Assembly: GCF_004799755.1 (NCBI RefSeq)
Contig: NZ_SLUB01000033.1
Location: 1 to 48,051 of the forward strand
DNA: 48,051 nucleotides
Direction: 5' to 3'
DNA from: Bacillus timonensis
GTDB taxonomy: Bacteria; Bacillota; Bacilli; Bacillales; Bacillaceae_L
Shown here: piece after piece, positions 18,400-29,305 of the stretch
Layout: each line of letters starts with the position of its first letter
How positions within the stretch are numbered: the first letter of the stretch is position 1
Notes under the pieces: generated by a model
What the model was told of the DNA's origin: nothing
What the model saw: the letters and a program-made list of their open reading frames with translations, nothing else
The model's database searches: none
Program-made: the position numbers and the translations under genes

Positions 18400-18837
18400 G
18401 TGAAAAGTTTGGAAAACGCATACATAAAGCTTGTTACTAATTCAAATGCACAACATATTTCACTTGATGATGTCAAAGACCTCTTTAGCTATTACAAAGA
18501 AATTACTGGAAAAACTGGCACACAGCTTGATTGGGACTACGATAACGCCGCATTCCCCTACCAGATAAAAGAAGTGAATCATGAAAAAAATTGGTTTTAC
18601 TTAAAATCAGATCATCAAAAATACAAGGCAATCATAGTAGGAGTGGGACAGGAGAAAATAGTAGACGAGACTGGTGAGAACACAGTTCAAAGCTATATCC
18701 AAATCACCCTTCCTGAAATTTCAACTGCAGGAGACAAAGGCAAAGCAAACGAATTTTGCAAGTTTTTAGCAAAAAAACTCGAAGGTGAATTACATTTATT
18801 TAATGGACGGGTTATGTATTTTTACAAACGAAAATAG
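18400..18837 (+). CDS. DUF1885-like soluble protein
   Basis: A protein of up to 145 residues with mixed helix and strand. NAYIKLV..., HISLDDVKDLFSYYKEITGKTGTQLDWDYDNAAFPYQI and GKANEFCKFLAKKLEGELHLFNGRVMYFYKRK are the features that make me think of DUF1885, a Bacillus family with a solved fold but no known function. Start is uncertain: GTG 18400 lies five bases after GGAG, while TTG 18409 lies about eight bases after GTAGGAG and gives a start at MENAYIKLV. It is convergent with the small membrane gene downstream. Confidence 0.68.
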   Translation: MKSLENAYIKLVTNSNAQHISLDDVKDLFSYYKEITGKTGTQLDWDYDNAAFPYQIKEVNHEKNWFYLKSDHQKYKAIIVGVGQEKIVDETGENTVQSYIQITLPEISTAGDKGKANEFCKFLAKKLEGELHLFNGRVMYFYKRK

Positions 18838-18845
18838 TTCAAACA

Positions 18846-18880
18846 GAAATAGACCATATCCCTAGATGTGGTCTATTTCT
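18846..18880. terminator. Bidirectional terminator 18.85 kb
   Basis: GAAATAGACCA pairs perfectly with TGGTCTATTTC around TATCCCTAGATG. The stem carries its own short U runs and separates two convergent genes. Confidence 0.75.
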
Positions 18881-19118
18881 ACGTAAAGAACCAAAACACT
18901 TTTTCAAATGAGAAAAAACAAAAAAATGAGATAGCTGTTATCAGTATCGATGCTTTTCGCGTTAAACCGATTTTGTTAGCAATTATGAAGGCGACATAAC
19001 AAAAAATAATCAATAATACACCTCTCGCAAGCATGCTATCAGATCCTGACAACCATGTCACTAAAGTAAAAGTACTCCAAATTAAAACCTGAATCAACCC
19101 AATTACATATACCCTCAT
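18879..19118 (-). CDS. Small membrane protein of unknown function
   Basis: A 79-residue protein with three hydrophobic helices (about 5-20, 28-48, 54-74). A basic loop NKIGLTRKAS gives a positive-inside topology signal. A GGAGAG site (AAAAGGAGAGTTTTCTA) precedes the ATG. I do not recognise the family. It is a stand-alone gene in front of the slp-like lipoprotein region, with no obvious partner. Confidence 0.65.
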   Translation of the reverse strand: MRVYVIGLIQVLIWSTFTLVTWLSGSDSMLARGVLLIIFCYVAFIIANKIGLTRKASILITAISFFCFFSFEKVFWFFT

Positions 19119-19429
19119 TAGAAAACTCTCCTTTTATTTACAATAAAAGAACATAAACTATGAAAGCAGTTTCTCAAGTTGCAACGTCTTTTTAAATCAA
19201 ATGGCGCAAGCTTAAGCTTGTCTTCTATAAATTTCTGTTTACTATATTAATTAATATGCACAGTAAGATGGTAGTATTTTTCATTTATGTAACAAATCGA
19301 TTACATTGGAAAGAATTTTTAGAATACATGATAAAATAAACTGGAATGAAAAAATAGGTGTTTTGTATTAGTTTCATTAGCTGTAAAGACCTATACTTTT
19401 AACTATTTTATGGAAGAGTGATTATAAAA
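19119..19429. other. Intergenic region, no gene seen
   Basis: About 310 AT-rich bases. It holds the palindromes AAGCTTAAGCTT (19208) and TATTAATTAATA, and an ATAGGT...ACCTAT arm pair at about 19355-19395 ahead of the lipoprotein. I found no convincing promoter hexamers and no ORF with a ribosome site. Confidence 0.5.
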
Positions 19430-19810
19430 ATGAAAGCTTATACTCTAATCATACTTTCTTTTTTTATACTTTCCTCGTGTTCTTCGTACAAGGCACAGCC
19501 GCCTATACCGGAATCCGATGAAAAACAAATTATCTTTTTTTCAGATGAGAATAATCTTCGTAATGAAACCAGTTACTATGATGCTTTACTAGAACTTAAA
19601 AATAAATTTCCAACCGAAATCGAAAACATGAAAGTTGTTTCTTCTGACGAAAATAGACTGTATACGAAATATCAGATTGAGCAATATCCATCTTTATTAA
19701 TCGTCCAGCAAGATAAAATTCTTCAAAAAATTGAAGGGAATGTCGACAAAGACGAAATCATCACCCCTCTAGAAAACGTATTATCCTCTTCTACAAGTTC
19801 CAAAAAATAA
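19430..19810 (+). CDS. Small lipoprotein with thioredoxin-like C-terminus (Slp-like)
   Basis: A 126-residue secreted lipoprotein. The signal peptide MKAYTLIILSFFILSSC has lipobox LSSC. The body reads like a thioredoxin fold: a strand QIIFFSD, a helix, a strand MKVVSSDE, then YQIEQYPSLLIVQQDKILQKIEGNVDKDEI, where YPSLLIV looks like the cis-proline strand. The CxxC redox motif is absent, so it cannot act as a disulfide oxidoreductase. In B. subtilis slp, a small peptidoglycan-associated lipoprotein gene, lies next to pdhD, so this may be its counterpart by position. An in-frame GTG at 19418 is a less likely start. Confidence 0.7.
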   Translation: MKAYTLIILSFFILSSCSSYKAQPPIPESDEKQIIFFSDENNLRNETSYYDALLELKNKFPTEIENMKVVSSDENRLYTKYQIEQYPSLLIVQQDKILQKIEGNVDKDEIITPLENVLSSSTSSKK

Positions 19811-19827
19811 ACACATTGAAAAATTAA

Positions 19828-19861
19828 AAAATCGCCCCTAAAAAAGGGGCGATTTTCATTC
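19828..19861. terminator. Terminator of the pdh operon (bidirectional)
   Basis: AAATCGCCCC pairs with GGGGCGATTT, with T runs on both strands. It ends the pdhABC-lpdA transcript on the minus strand and the lipoprotein gene on the plus strand. Confidence 0.92.
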
Positions 19862-19867
19862 TATTCA

Positions 19868-21277
19868 TTATTTTACTATATGAATTGGAGTACCTAGAGC
19901 AACTTCTGCTGCTTCCATTGTAATTTCACCAAGAGTTGGGTGAGCATGAATAGTCATAGCGATATCTTCAGCTGTCATTCCAGCTTCAACAGCTAGACCT
20001 AATTCTGAAATAATATCTGACGCACTTTCACCAGCTACTTGAGCACCGATTAGGAGTCCATCTTCTTTACGAGTAATGAGCTTCACGAAACCGTCAGTTG
20101 CTTCAAGAGCAAGAGCACGACCGTTTGCAGCATATGGGAACTTAGCTGCTACGATTTCAATTCCTTCATCTTTAGCTTGCTGCTCAGTATAACCAACAGT
20201 TGCAAGTTCAGGTTCAGAGAATACAACTCCTGGAATTCCTAAGTAGTCAATTTCAGATGGGTGACCAGCGATTGCTTCTGCAGCAATTTTACCTTCATAG
20301 GATGCTTTGTGTGCTAATTGAGGTCCTGGAACAATATCACCGATTGCGTAGATATTACTTACGCTAGTACGGCATTGTTTATCAATCTCAATTACGCCTC
20401 TTTCATTCATTTTAACACCTGCAAGCTCTAAACCAAGCTCATCAGTATTAGGTCTACGTCCAACCATTACGAATACATAATCTGCATCGATTGATTGTTC
20501 TTCACCTTTTGATTCATACTTCACTGTTACACCATTATCTGTTTCTTCTACACCCTTAGCTAATGCTTTTGTGATGATTTCTGCACCTTTTTTCTTTAGG
20601 TTCTTCTTCACAAGTGTAGTCATTTGCTTTTCAAAACCAAGAAGGATGTCATCTGCTCCTTCTAAGATCGTTACTTGTGTTCCAAAGTTTGCATAAGCGC
20701 CACCAAGTTCAATACCGATAACACCGCCACCGATAATTACGATTTTTTCTGGTACTTCTTTAAGCCCTAATGCACCTGTTGAATCAAGAACACGTTTTGA
20801 ATATTTAAAAGATGGTATCTCGATTGGTCGAGATCCTGTTGCAATGATTGCATTTTTGAAATTGTAAGTTTGTGCAGAGTTTTCACTCATTACACGTAAA
20901 GAGTTTGCATCGACGAAATAGGCTTCGCCTTTAACAACATCAACTTTGTTACCTTTAAGTAGCCCTGCAACTCCACCAGTTAACTTTTTAACAACACCAT
21001 CTTTAAATGCTTGAACTTTAGAAAAATCAAGTGTAACATTTTCAGCTTTGATTCCCATTGAATCAGAATGTTTAGCTGTGTCAAAACGGTGTCCAGCGGA
21101 GATCAATGCCTTAGATGGGATACATCCAACATTAAGACAAACACCACCAACTGTGTCTTTTTCTACAATGGTAACTTTTTGTCCAAGTTGTGCTGCACGA
21201 ATAGCTGCAACATACCCACCAGGTCCAGCACCAATGACTATTGTGTCTGTTTCAATCGGGAAATCTCCTACTACCAT
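19868..21277 (-). CDS. lpdA: Dihydrolipoyl dehydrogenase E3
   Basis: A 469-residue FAD enzyme that reoxidises the dihydrolipoyl arm of the 2-oxoacid dehydrogenases with NAD. FAD-binding [17 protein letters not shown] lies at residues 16-32. The redox disulfide Cys47/Cys52 is in [16 protein letters not shown]-binding [17 protein letters not shown] follows near residue 183. [20 protein letters not shown] and the His-Glu active base HAHPTLGE complete the set. It starts six bases after pdhC ends, so it is the last gene of the operon (pdhD in B. subtilis). Confidence 0.97.
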   Translation of the reverse strand: MVVGDFPIETDTIVIGAGPGGYVAAIRAAQLGQKVTIVEKDTVGGVCLNVGCIPSKALISAGHRFDTAKHSDSMGIKAENVTLDFSKVQAFKDGVVKKLTGGVAGLLKGNKVDVVKGEAYFVDANSLRVMSENSAQTYNFKNAIIATGSRPIEIPSFKYSKRVLDSTGALGLKEVPEKIVIIGGGVIGIELGGAYANFGTQVTILEGADDILLGFEKQMTTLVKKNLKKKGAEIITKALAKGVEETDNGVTVKYESKGEEQSIDADYVFVMVGRRPNTDELGLELAGVKMNERGVIEIDKQCRTSVSNIYAIGDIVPGPQLAHKASYEGKIAAEAIAGHPSEIDYLGIPGVVFSEPELATVGYTEQQAKDEGIEIVAAKFPYAANGRALALEATDGFVKLITRKEDGLLIGAQVAGESASDIISELGLAVEAGMTAEDIAMTIHAHPTLGEITMEAAEVALGTPIHIVK

Positions 21278-21283
21278 GTTGAA

Positions 21284-22579
21284 TTACGCCTCCATTAATA
21301 ATAATTGTGGATCATTTAACAAACGTTTGATTTGGTTAAGTGCGTTTTGTGCAGTAGCACCATCAATCATACGGTGGTCAAAGCTTAATGATAAAGCAAG
21401 AACTGGAGCTACAACAATTTCACCATTTTTAACAACCGGCTTCTCAGCAATTCGTCCTACTCCTAAGATAGCAACCTCAGGGTGATTAATAACTGGAGTG
21501 AACCATTGTCCACCAGCTGAACCAATATTGCTGATTGTACATGAAGCACCCTTCATTTCATCTGGTGCAAGCTTACCATCACGCGCTTTACCTGCTAATT
21601 CATTGATTTCATTTGAGATATTGAAGATAGATTTACGATCCGCATCTTTAACAACAGGAACAAGTAGACCTTTTTCAGTATCTGCAGCAATACCAATATT
21701 GAAGTAGTGCTTATGAATAATTTCATTAGTAGCATCATCAAGAGATGTATTTAACGCAGGGAAATCACGTAACGCCGCTGTTAATGCTTTAACGATATAT
21801 GGTAGGTATGTTAATTTAATACCTTTTTCAGCTGCAACAGCTTTAAACTTCTTACGGTGTGCAACCAACTCTGTCACATCTACTTCGTCCATTAATGTAA
21901 CGTGAGGAGCAGTATGTTTTGAGTTCACCATAGCCTTCGCAATTGCCTTACGGATTCCACTCATTTTTTCACGAGTCTCTGGATATGTGCCCGCAGGAAT
22001 TGGTTGTTTTGCAGGAGCTTTTGCTGCTTCTTGAGTAGCCGCAGCTGGAGCCTCAGTTGCTGGTGTTTCTGCGGCAACAGGTGCACCGCCAGAAATAAAC
22101 GCATCAATATCCGACTTCATTATTCTACCATTATCACCGCTACCTGCAACCTTTTTGATATCCACGCCTTTTTCACGTGCATATTTACGAACAGAAGGCA
22201 TTGCGATAACACGACGGTTTTCATCAACTTCTGCAGCAGGTGCAGTTGCTTCTGGTGCAGTTGCTGTAGCTTGCTCAGCTTGAGCTTCTTCTTTAGGAGC
22301 TTCCTCAGATTCACTACCTTTAAATTGAAGGTCTTCATATCCAGGAGCATCAAATTTAATAAGTGTATCTCCTACAATTGCAACAGTACCCTCTTCAACT
22401 AGTACTTCAAGTACTTTTCCTTTTACTGGAGATGGAATTTCTACTACTGCTTTATCATTTTGAACCTCACAAAGTACATCGTCCTCATTTACTTCATCGC
22501 CTGGTTTTACAAACCATTTTACGATTTCACCCTCATGGATACCTTCACCGATATCTGGCAACTTAAATTCAAATGCCAC
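21284..22579 (-). CDS. pdhC: Dihydrolipoyl acetyltransferase E2 of PDH
   Basis: This 431-residue core subunit of the pyruvate dehydrogenase complex transfers acetyl groups to CoA. It has one lipoyl domain (residues 1-80, lipoyl Lys43 in [11 protein letters not shown]) and an Ala/Pro/Glu-rich linker. A peripheral-subunit-binding domain follows ([27 protein letters not shown]), then a second linker and the catalytic domain with [13 protein letters not shown] carrying the active His. The ribosome site is GGAGGCG. A 171-base gap separates it from pdhB and contains a hairpin, so separate control of the pdhC-lpdA half is possible, as with internal promoters reported for this operon in Bacillus. Confidence 0.97.
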   Translation of the reverse strand: MAFEFKLPDIGEGIHEGEIVKWFVKPGDEVNEDDVLCEVQNDKAVVEIPSPVKGKVLEVLVEEGTVAIVGDTLIKFDAPGYEDLQFKGSESEEAPKEEAQAEQATATAPEATAPAAEVDENRRVIAMPSVRKYAREKGVDIKKVAGSGDNGRIMKSDIDAFISGGAPVAAETPATEAPAAATQEAAKAPAKQPIPAGTYPETREKMSGIRKAIAKAMVNSKHTAPHVTLMDEVDVTELVAHRKKFKAVAAEKGIKLTYLPYIVKALTAALRDFPALNTSLDDATNEIIHKHYFNIGIAADTEKGLLVPVVKDADRKSIFNISNEINELAGKARDGKLAPDEMKGASCTISNIGSAGGQWFTPVINHPEVAILGVGRIAEKPVVKNGEIVVAPVLALSLSFDHRMIDGATAQNALNQIKRLLNDPQLLLMEA

Positions 22580-22593
22580 GGTTTTCGCCTCCT

Positions 22594-22633
22594 ACAAAAT
22601 TAATTTCATGATTCTCTCTCGTAAAAGAAAGAG
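22594..22633 (-). promoter_or_regulatory. Hairpin in the pdhB-pdhC gap
   Basis: Minus-strand TCTCTTTC and GAGAGAGA can pair around TTTTAC, about 40 bases before the pdhC start. There is no U run. It could be a processing or stabilising structure. The pairing is short and purine/pyrimidine-biased. Confidence 0.4.
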
Positions 22634-22750
22634 ATCTTTTCTGAATAAAGTTAAATATGCCCTGGTATACGGCTATACATATGATGTCATCGTTCTTCTC
22701 TCGTACACCAAAGGCTGTTCATAAAAAGGAAATAGTATTCCTTTGTCTAA

Positions 22751-23728
22751 TTAGAAGTTCAATACTTTCTTAGCTGTTTCCAATACATCCTTGAAGTTTG
22801 GTAACCAAACTGACTCAGCTTGTGAGAATGGATATACAGTATCAGGAGCAGTTACACGTAATACGGGTGCTTCTAAGCTTAAAATAGCACGATCATTGAT
22901 TTCAGCTACAACGTTTGCCGCAATACCAGCTTGTTTTTGAGCTTCTTGAACAACGATTGCGCGCCCTGTTTTTTCAACAGAAGCAATAATGGTTGGAATA
23001 TCTAATGGGCTAACTGTACGCAGGTCAATAACCTCTGCAGAAACGCCCTCTTTTTCTAATTCAGTTGCAGCTTTCAAGCACTCATGTACCATTGCACCAT
23101 AGGAAATCATAGTAAGATCAGTACCTTCGCGCTTCACTTCAGCTTTTCCAAGCTCAATTGTGTATTCACCTTCCGGAACTTCTTGGCGGAATGAACGATA
23201 AAGCTTCATGTGCTCAAGGAATACAACAGGGTCATTATCACGAATAGCTGCAATTAGTAGTCCTTTTGCATCGTATGGTGTAGATGGAATAACAACCTTC
23301 ACACCTGGCTGTTGAGCAATTAAGCCTTCTAAACTATCTGCGTGAAGCTCTGGAGTATGTACCCCTCCACCAAATGGTGAACGAATCGTTACTGGAGCAG
23401 TGTAACGACCACCTGAACGATATCGCATTCGCGCTAATTGACCACTAATTGAATCCATTACTTCGTATACAAATCCGAAGAATTGGATTTCTGGTACTGG
23501 ACGGTAGCCTTGTAAGCTTAAACCAACTGCAAGTCCACCAATACCTGATTCAGCAAGTGGTGTATCAAACACGCGATCTTCGCCGAATTCAGCCTGAAGA
23601 CCTTCAGTAGCACGGAACACGCCGCCGTTAACTCCAACGTCTTCACCGAAAACTAAGACATCTGGGTTATTTTTTAATTCTGTGCGTAACGCATCAGTGA
23701 TTGCTTGAATCATTGTCATTTGCGCCAT
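22751..23728 (-). CDS. pdhB: Pyruvate dehydrogenase E1 beta subunit
   Basis: The 325-residue beta subunit of thiamine-diphosphate-dependent E1. It has [37 protein letters not shown], the phenylalanine-rich interface [30 protein letters not shown] and the C-terminal transketolase domain with [10 protein letters not shown]. It forms the heterotetramer with PdhA, whose stop is three bases upstream of its start. The operon order matches all Bacillus PDH clusters. Confidence 0.97.
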   Translation of the reverse strand: MAQMTMIQAITDALRTELKNNPDVLVFGEDVGVNGGVFRATEGLQAEFGEDRVFDTPLAESGIGGLAVGLSLQGYRPVPEIQFFGFVYEVMDSISGQLARMRYRSGGRYTAPVTIRSPFGGGVHTPELHADSLEGLIAQQPGVKVVIPSTPYDAKGLLIAAIRDNDPVVFLEHMKLYRSFRQEVPEGEYTIELGKAEVKREGTDLTMISYGAMVHECLKAATELEKEGVSAEVIDLRTVSPLDIPTIIASVEKTGRAIVVQEAQKQAGIAANVVAEINDRAILSLEAPVLRVTAPDTVYPFSQAESVWLPNFKDVLETAKKVLNF

Positions 23729-23731
23729 GGC

Positions 23732-25316
<1,585 letters not shown>

Positions 25317-25317
<1 letters not shown>

Positions 25318-25349
25318 AAAAAAAGGACTACCAGCATTGGTAGCCCTTT
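25317..25349 (-). terminator. Terminator of ykyA
   Basis: Minus-strand GGCTACCA and TGGTAGTCC form a stem with an ATGC loop, followed by TTTTTTTA. It is 12 bases after the ykyA stop. Confidence 0.9.
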
Positions 25350-25360
25350 CATCCTGTGTC

Positions 25361-26032
25361 TTATTCTTTCTCTTCAAAAACAACCTCTAGTCCTGCACTT
25401 TTATAAAATGAAACCTTCGCATTGTTGTATTGGTCAGTGAGTTTGTTAAAATCTTCATTTGCCGCAACTACTTTTTCATATGTCTCATTAATGAGATTGA
25501 TTTGTTGCTCCAACTCTTCTAGGGTCAATTCTTCATTTTGAAACATTTCATATAATTTTTTATCATATCCAATGGCTTCTGTATAAGAAGAGTAAAGTTT
25601 CTCATAGCTCTCATACCGCTGATTCATGACCGAAACTAAAGCATCTGCTTCTTCCTTAACACTTTCTTCCTTTATCTCAGAAATAAAAGAATCCACTTTT
25701 TGAAACTCTTTTTTAGAGGCTTTGATACTTTCATGTTCATTGTTAATTCTTGTTTCGCGTTCAGTCACAATATCTAGAGCTTCTTTAGATAACGTAACAA
25801 TTTGATCAAATTCTTTCATTCCCAATGTTAAAATTTCATCATAAAGCTCTTTTTCTCTTTTCTCTAATTCGACTAATGGTTCTTGTTGTTCTTCAAAGTC
25901 CTTTTCAACTTTGACTACTTTTTCTAAGGTCTCATACATTTGTTCTTCAGGTGATGGTCCATTATTACATCCCATTAAGAGAAAAATCATACAAAGTAAA
26001 ACAATTGACAATTTAAACGTTTTATTTTTCAC
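25361..26032 (-). CDS. ykyA: YkyA family lipoprotein
   Basis: A 223-residue lipoprotein with signal MKNKTFKLSIVLLCMIFLLMGC (lipobox LLMGC), then a long charged helical region (about 30-215). That region is predicted to form coiled coils (Glu/Lys-rich heptads such as EEQQEPLVELEKREKELYDEILTL). The Bacillus YkyA family is annotated as putative cell-wall-binding lipoproteins. The start is GTG after AAGGGGGAAC. It stands between def and pdhA as in B. subtilis and has its own terminator. Confidence 0.88.
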   Translation of the reverse strand: MKNKTFKLSIVLLCMIFLLMGCNNGPSPEEQMYETLEKVVKVEKDFEEQQEPLVELEKREKELYDEILTLGMKEFDQIVTLSKEALDIVTERETRINNEHESIKASKKEFQKVDSFISEIKEESVKEEADALVSVMNQRYESYEKLYSSYTEAIGYDKKLYEMFQNEELTLEELEQQINLINETYEKVVAANEDFNKLTDQYNNAKVSFYKSAGLEVVFEEKE

Positions 26033-26234
26033 GATCTGTTCCCCCTTAGCTACTTACAATATACTATATAATAATATGTTTTCATAACATAAATTTTGGG
26101 TTTGCATTTAATTTAATTATATTTAGTTGCGTAAGCTTTAGAACAAGGTTGTCCTCTTCTTTTTGTATTTAAAAATCCGTAGAGCTTTGTTAAACTAAAA
26201 CTACAAAAAGCATCAAGAGCAGGAAGTGATTACG

Positions 26235-26786
26235 TTGATTACAATGGATAATATAATCCGCGAAGGGCATCCAACATTACGTCAAATGGCAAAAGAAGTG
26301 ACTTTACCACCATCGGCAGAAGACCGAAAAACATTGGAAGAGCTACTCCAATATGTAAAAAACAGTCAGGACCCAGAAATGGCAGAAAAATATGGCTTAA
26401 GGCCTGGGATTGGGCTTGCAGCACCACAAATTAATGTCTCTAAGCGTATGATTGCCGTACATTTAAGAGAAGATGATGTGCTTTATAGCTTTGCTTTGTT
26501 CAATCCAAAGATCATCAGTCATTCTGTTAAAAAGAGTTATTTAACAGCTGGTGAGGGCTGCTTATCCGTCGACCGCGCTGTTCCAGGCTATGTTCCTCGT
26601 TATGCAAAAATCAAGGTCAAAGGAACGAATTTAGATGGCGAAGAAACTATTGTGGAGCTTAAAGGTCTTCCAGCCATTTGTTTTCAACATGAGATTGATC
26701 ATTTAAATGGTGTTATGTTTTATGATCACATCGATATGGAAAATCCTTTTGCAGAACCAGAAAATGCAATTCCAATTGAACGTTAA
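26235..26786 (+). CDS. def: Peptide deformylase
   Basis: A 183-residue iron or zinc peptide deformylase (type II) that removes the formyl group from the N-terminus of nascent proteins. All three motifs are present: GIGLAAPQ, EGCLSV (metal Cys) and QHEIDH (metal His pair and catalytic Glu). Type II is indicated by the longer insertion DPEMAEKYGLRPG before motif 1. The likely start is TTG 26235, giving MITMDNI as in B. subtilis DefB, with AGGAAGTG six or seven bases before it. The frame opens at GTG 26226. A wobble-paired terminator follows. Confidence 0.95.
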   Translation: MITMDNIIREGHPTLRQMAKEVTLPPSAEDRKTLEELLQYVKNSQDPEMAEKYGLRPGIGLAAPQINVSKRMIAVHLREDDVLYSFALFNPKIISHSVKKSYLTAGEGCLSVDRAVPGYVPRYAKIKVKGTNLDGEETIVELKGLPAICFQHEIDHLNGVMFYDHIDMENPFAEPENAIPIER

Positions 26787-26793
26787 TTTGAAA

Positions 26794-26827
26794 GTATCGA
26801 TGTGCAAAGCATGTCGATGCTTTTTTG
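26794..26827 (+). terminator. Terminator of def
   Basis: GTATCGATGTGC pairs with GCATGTCGATGC over twelve positions including wobble pairs, with an AAA loop, and is followed by TTTTTT. Confidence 0.82.
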
Positions 26828-26945
26828 TTCTTTCCAGTATTTTTCCATGATAAACATCCATATTTTCCACATACTAAAGACAAACTTAGAACCAACGCAT
26901 CGTTTTTGAAATGTTTAAAGTCTGTGAAAAAAGGAGATGATAGTC

Positions 26946-27017
26946 ATGCTAAAAAAGTTACGGAAAAAATTAATAAAGCAATGGCAGGATTTATTAAAAA
27001 GGAAGTCGATTGCGTAA
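26946..27017 (+). CDS. 23-residue cationic amphipathic peptide (candidate gene)
   Basis: A short ORF with a strong ribosome site, AAAAAAGGAGATGATAGTC then ATG. It encodes 23 residues starting MLKKLRKKLIKQWQDLLKRK and ending SIA. There are nine Lys/Arg and a single Trp. Leu/Ile are spaced for one hydrophobic face of a helix, which suggests a membrane-surface or RNA-binding peptide. A hairpin terminator begins 23 bases after the stop, so it looks like a compact transcription unit. A longer ORF in another frame overlaps it without a ribosome site. I do not recognise the product. Confidence that it is translated is moderate. Confidence 0.55.
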   Translation: MLKKLRKKLIKQWQDLLKRKSIA

Positions 27018-27039
27018 TTCTTGAAAGTGAAAGACTATA

Positions 27040-27070
27040 GAGCCCTTCGTGTTTCGGAGGGCTTGTTATG
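27040..27070 (+). terminator. Terminator after the 23-codon ORF
   Basis: AGCCCTTCG pairs with CGGAGGGCT around TGTTT, followed by TGTTATGT. The U run is weak. Confidence 0.65.
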
Positions 27071-27240
27071 TACTACAATTAATATTAATGATATAATATA
27101 TTTTTAGGTGTACGGTGGATTAAATCTTCGATTCCCAATTAGTTTTATTCGAATGTTCATAGTCTTTCCCCCTAAGCTACTTCCTCTTTTTACCTATCAG
27201 GTATACATTTGATAAGAAATATTTAGGAAAAGAAAGAAAA

Positions 27241-27272
27241 AACATGAAAATCATGTTATATTTTTATATAAT
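27241..27272 (+). promoter_or_regulatory. Promoter region and inverted repeat of rpoY-rnjA
   Basis: TATAAT at 27267-27272 is a consensus -10. The -35 zone is poor (TGAAAA at 27245), but it is covered by a perfect 7-bp inverted repeat AACATGA/TCATGTT (27241-27257), a possible operator. Confidence 0.55.
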
Positions 27273-27317
27273 AGAAAAAGTTACTCTAACTTTCGGAAAT
27301 TAAGGAGAGATTTGGCA

Positions 27318-27527
27318 ATGATATTTAAAGTTTACTACCAAGAAGATGCTTATGAAGTTCCTGTAAGAGAAAATACAAAAACGATGTTTATTGAAGCAGA
27401 ATCACAAGTTGAGGTTCGCCAAAAATTAAAGGAACGGAAAATTAACATTGAATATATTCAACGGGTGGAAGGGGCCTTTCTTGAATATGAAAAACTAAAT
27501 GAAGATTATAAAGTATTGGAGATTTGA
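27318..27527 (+). CDS. rpoY: RNA polymerase epsilon subunit
   Basis: A 69-residue small subunit of Firmicute RNA polymerase (YkzG). The sequence starts [19 protein letters not shown] and ends [18 protein letters not shown], very close to B. subtilis. ATG 27318 is chosen over the upstream TTG 27312 because it follows AAGGAGAG and gives the conserved N-terminus. The gene lies seven bases before rnjA, a conserved pair that links polymerase composition with RNA decay. Confidence 0.95.
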   Translation: MIFKVYYQEDAYEVPVRENTKTMFIEAESQVEVRQKLKERKINIEYIQRVEGAFLEYEKLNEDYKVLEI

Positions 27528-27533
27528 TGAATG

Positions 27534-29201
27534 ATGAAATTTGTAAAGAACGATCAAACAGCTGTTTTCGCCTTAGGTGGACTTGGGGAAATCGGTAAAA
27601 ACACTTATGGCGTGCAGTTCCAGGATGAAATTATCCTGATCGATGCTGGAATTAAGTTTCCAGAGGACGAGCTGTTAGGAATCGACTATGTGATTCCTGA
27701 TTACAGCTATCTTGTTAAGAACGAAGAGAAGATTAAGGGTTTATTTATCACCCATGGTCATGAAGACCATATTGGCGGTATTCCTTATTTACTACGTGAA
27801 ATTAATATACCCATATACGGTGGAAAGCTTGCCCTCGGTTTAATTCGAAACAAATTAGAAGAGCACGGGCTACTCCGTCAGGCAAAGCTAATCGAAATTA
27901 AAGAGGATGACATCATAAAGTTCCGTAAAACATCGGTTACTTTCTTCAGAACAACTCATAGTATTCCGGACTCTTACGGGATTGTGGTAAAAACTCCTCC
28001 TGGACAAATCGTACATACAGGAGATTTTAAGTTTGACTTCACACCTGTTGGGGAACCTGCAAACCTCCAGAAGATGGCGGAAATAGGTAAGGACGGGGTT
28101 CTATGTTTACTGTCAGATAGTACGAATGCGGAGATTCCTCATTTTACAATGTCTGAAAGACGTGTAGGCGAAAGTATTCAAGATATTTTTCGTACGGTTG
28201 ATGGTCGGATCATTTTCGCTACTTTCGCATCTAATATACATCGTCTTCAACAAGTGGTTGAAGCTGCTGTTAAAAATGACCGAAAAATTGCGGTATTCGG
28301 AAGAAGTATGGAATCGGCAATCAACATTGGGTATGATCTCGGTTATATTCAATGCCCGAAGGACACTTTTGTAGATGCAAACCAAATCAATCGCCTACCA
28401 GCTAATAAAGTGGTCATTCTATGTACAGGAAGTCAAGGTGAACCAATGGCAGCTCTTTCAAGAATTGCGAATGGTACTCACCGACAAATTCAAATAAACC
28501 CTGGGGATACAGTTGTGTTTTCATCCTCCCCTATTCCTGGTAATACATTGAGTGTTAGCCGTATCATTAATATGCTTTATCGTGCAGGGGCCGATGTCAT
28601 TCATGGACCGCTAAGCGACATCCATACATCAGGTCACGGAGGGCAAGAAGAGCAAAAATTAATGCTTCGCCTGATGCAACCAAAATACTTTATGCCAATT
28701 CACGGCGAATATCGTATGCAAATCATGCATGCAAAATCCGCTGTAGATTGTGGTGTATTAAAGGAAAATTGCTTTATTATGGACAATGGTGAAGTTCTTG
28801 CACTAAGCGAGAATGAAGCGTCTGTAGCTGGTAAAATCCCTTCAGGCAATGTGTATATTGATGGTAGTGGAATCGGTGATATTGGTAACATCGTTTTACG
28901 CGACCGCCGCATCCTTTCTGAAGAAGGTCTTGTTATTGTTGTCGTTAGTATTAATATGAAAGACTTTAAGATTGCAGCAGGTCCTGATTTAATTTCTCGT
29001 GGATTTGTGTACATGCGTGAGTCTGGAGATTTAATCAATGATGCGCAAAGCTTGATATCCAAGCATTTAAATAAAGTAATGGAGCGACGTACAACACAAT
29101 GGTCTGAGATTAAAAATGAAATCACAGATACACTTGCTCCTTTCCTATATGAGAAGACAAAACGCCGTCCGATGATTTTACCAATCATTATGGAAGTTTA
29201 A
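27534..29201 (+). CDS. rnjA: Ribonuclease J1
   Basis: A 555-residue essential metallo-beta-lactamase/beta-CASP RNase with 5'-3' exonuclease and endonuclease activity, involved in mRNA decay and rRNA maturation. The zinc site THGHEDH lies at residues 73-79 (His74, His76, Asp78, His79). GDFKFD follows. The beta-CASP motifs include [12 protein letters not shown] and [12 protein letters not shown]. The [10 protein letters not shown] region and C-terminal domain to ILPIIMEV are intact. Two ATG codons are adjacent (27531 and 27534); the second gives the usual start MKFVKND. SR1P, encoded in this window, links GapA to RNase J1 in B. subtilis. Confidence 0.98.
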   Translation: MKFVKNDQTAVFALGGLGEIGKNTYGVQFQDEIILIDAGIKFPEDELLGIDYVIPDYSYLVKNEEKIKGLFITHGHEDHIGGIPYLLREINIPIYGGKLALGLIRNKLEEHGLLRQAKLIEIKEDDIIKFRKTSVTFFRTTHSIPDSYGIVVKTPPGQIVHTGDFKFDFTPVGEPANLQKMAEIGKDGVLCLLSDSTNAEIPHFTMSERRVGESIQDIFRTVDGRIIFATFASNIHRLQQVVEAAVKNDRKIAVFGRSMESAINIGYDLGYIQCPKDTFVDANQINRLPANKVVILCTGSQGEPMAALSRIANGTHRQIQINPGDTVVFSSSPIPGNTLSVSRIINMLYRAGADVIHGPLSDIHTSGHGGQEEQKLMLRLMQPKYFMPIHGEYRMQIMHAKSAVDCGVLKENCFIMDNGEVLALSENEASVAGKIPSGNVYIDGSGIGDIGNIVLRDRRILSEEGLVIVVVSINMKDFKIAAGPDLISRGFVYMRESGDLINDAQSLISKHLNKVMERRTTQWSEIKNEITDTLAPFLYEKTKRRPMILPIIMEV

Positions 29202-29237
29202 TTCGCTTTCATGTACCCTTATATTCAATGTTGATCT

Positions 29238-29266
29238 CCCACTGAGTCTCCTCAGTGGGTTTTTAA
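29238..29266 (+). terminator. Terminator of rnjA
   Basis: CCCACTGAG pairs with CTCAGTGGG around a TCTC-type loop, followed by TTTTT. Confidence 0.9.
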
Positions 29267-29277
29267 ATAAAAATGAA

Positions 29278-29305
29278 AATAAAAACGCCTCAAATGAGAC
29301 GTTTA
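29278..29305 (-). terminator. Terminator of ktrC
   Basis: Minus-strand AAACGTCTC and GAGGCGTTT form a stem with loop ATTT, followed by TTATTTTCATTTT. It overlaps the ktrC stop codon. Confidence 0.8.

Noticed and set aside
22004-22402. 132-codon ORF antisense to pdhC, rich in Cys, Phe and Arg
   Set aside because: It is a shadow of the Ala/Glu-rich linker of pdhC. It has no ribosome site and a composition unlike any protein in the window.
26825-27040. 71-codon ORF overlapping the 23-codon peptide in another frame
   Set aside because: The N-terminal part has no ribosome site and random composition. The strong ribosome site at 26927-26945 fits the 23-codon frame.
28700-29188. 162-codon ORF antisense to rnjA
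   Set aside because: It lies fully within the conserved rnjA coding sequence, has no ribosome site, and does not resemble a known family.
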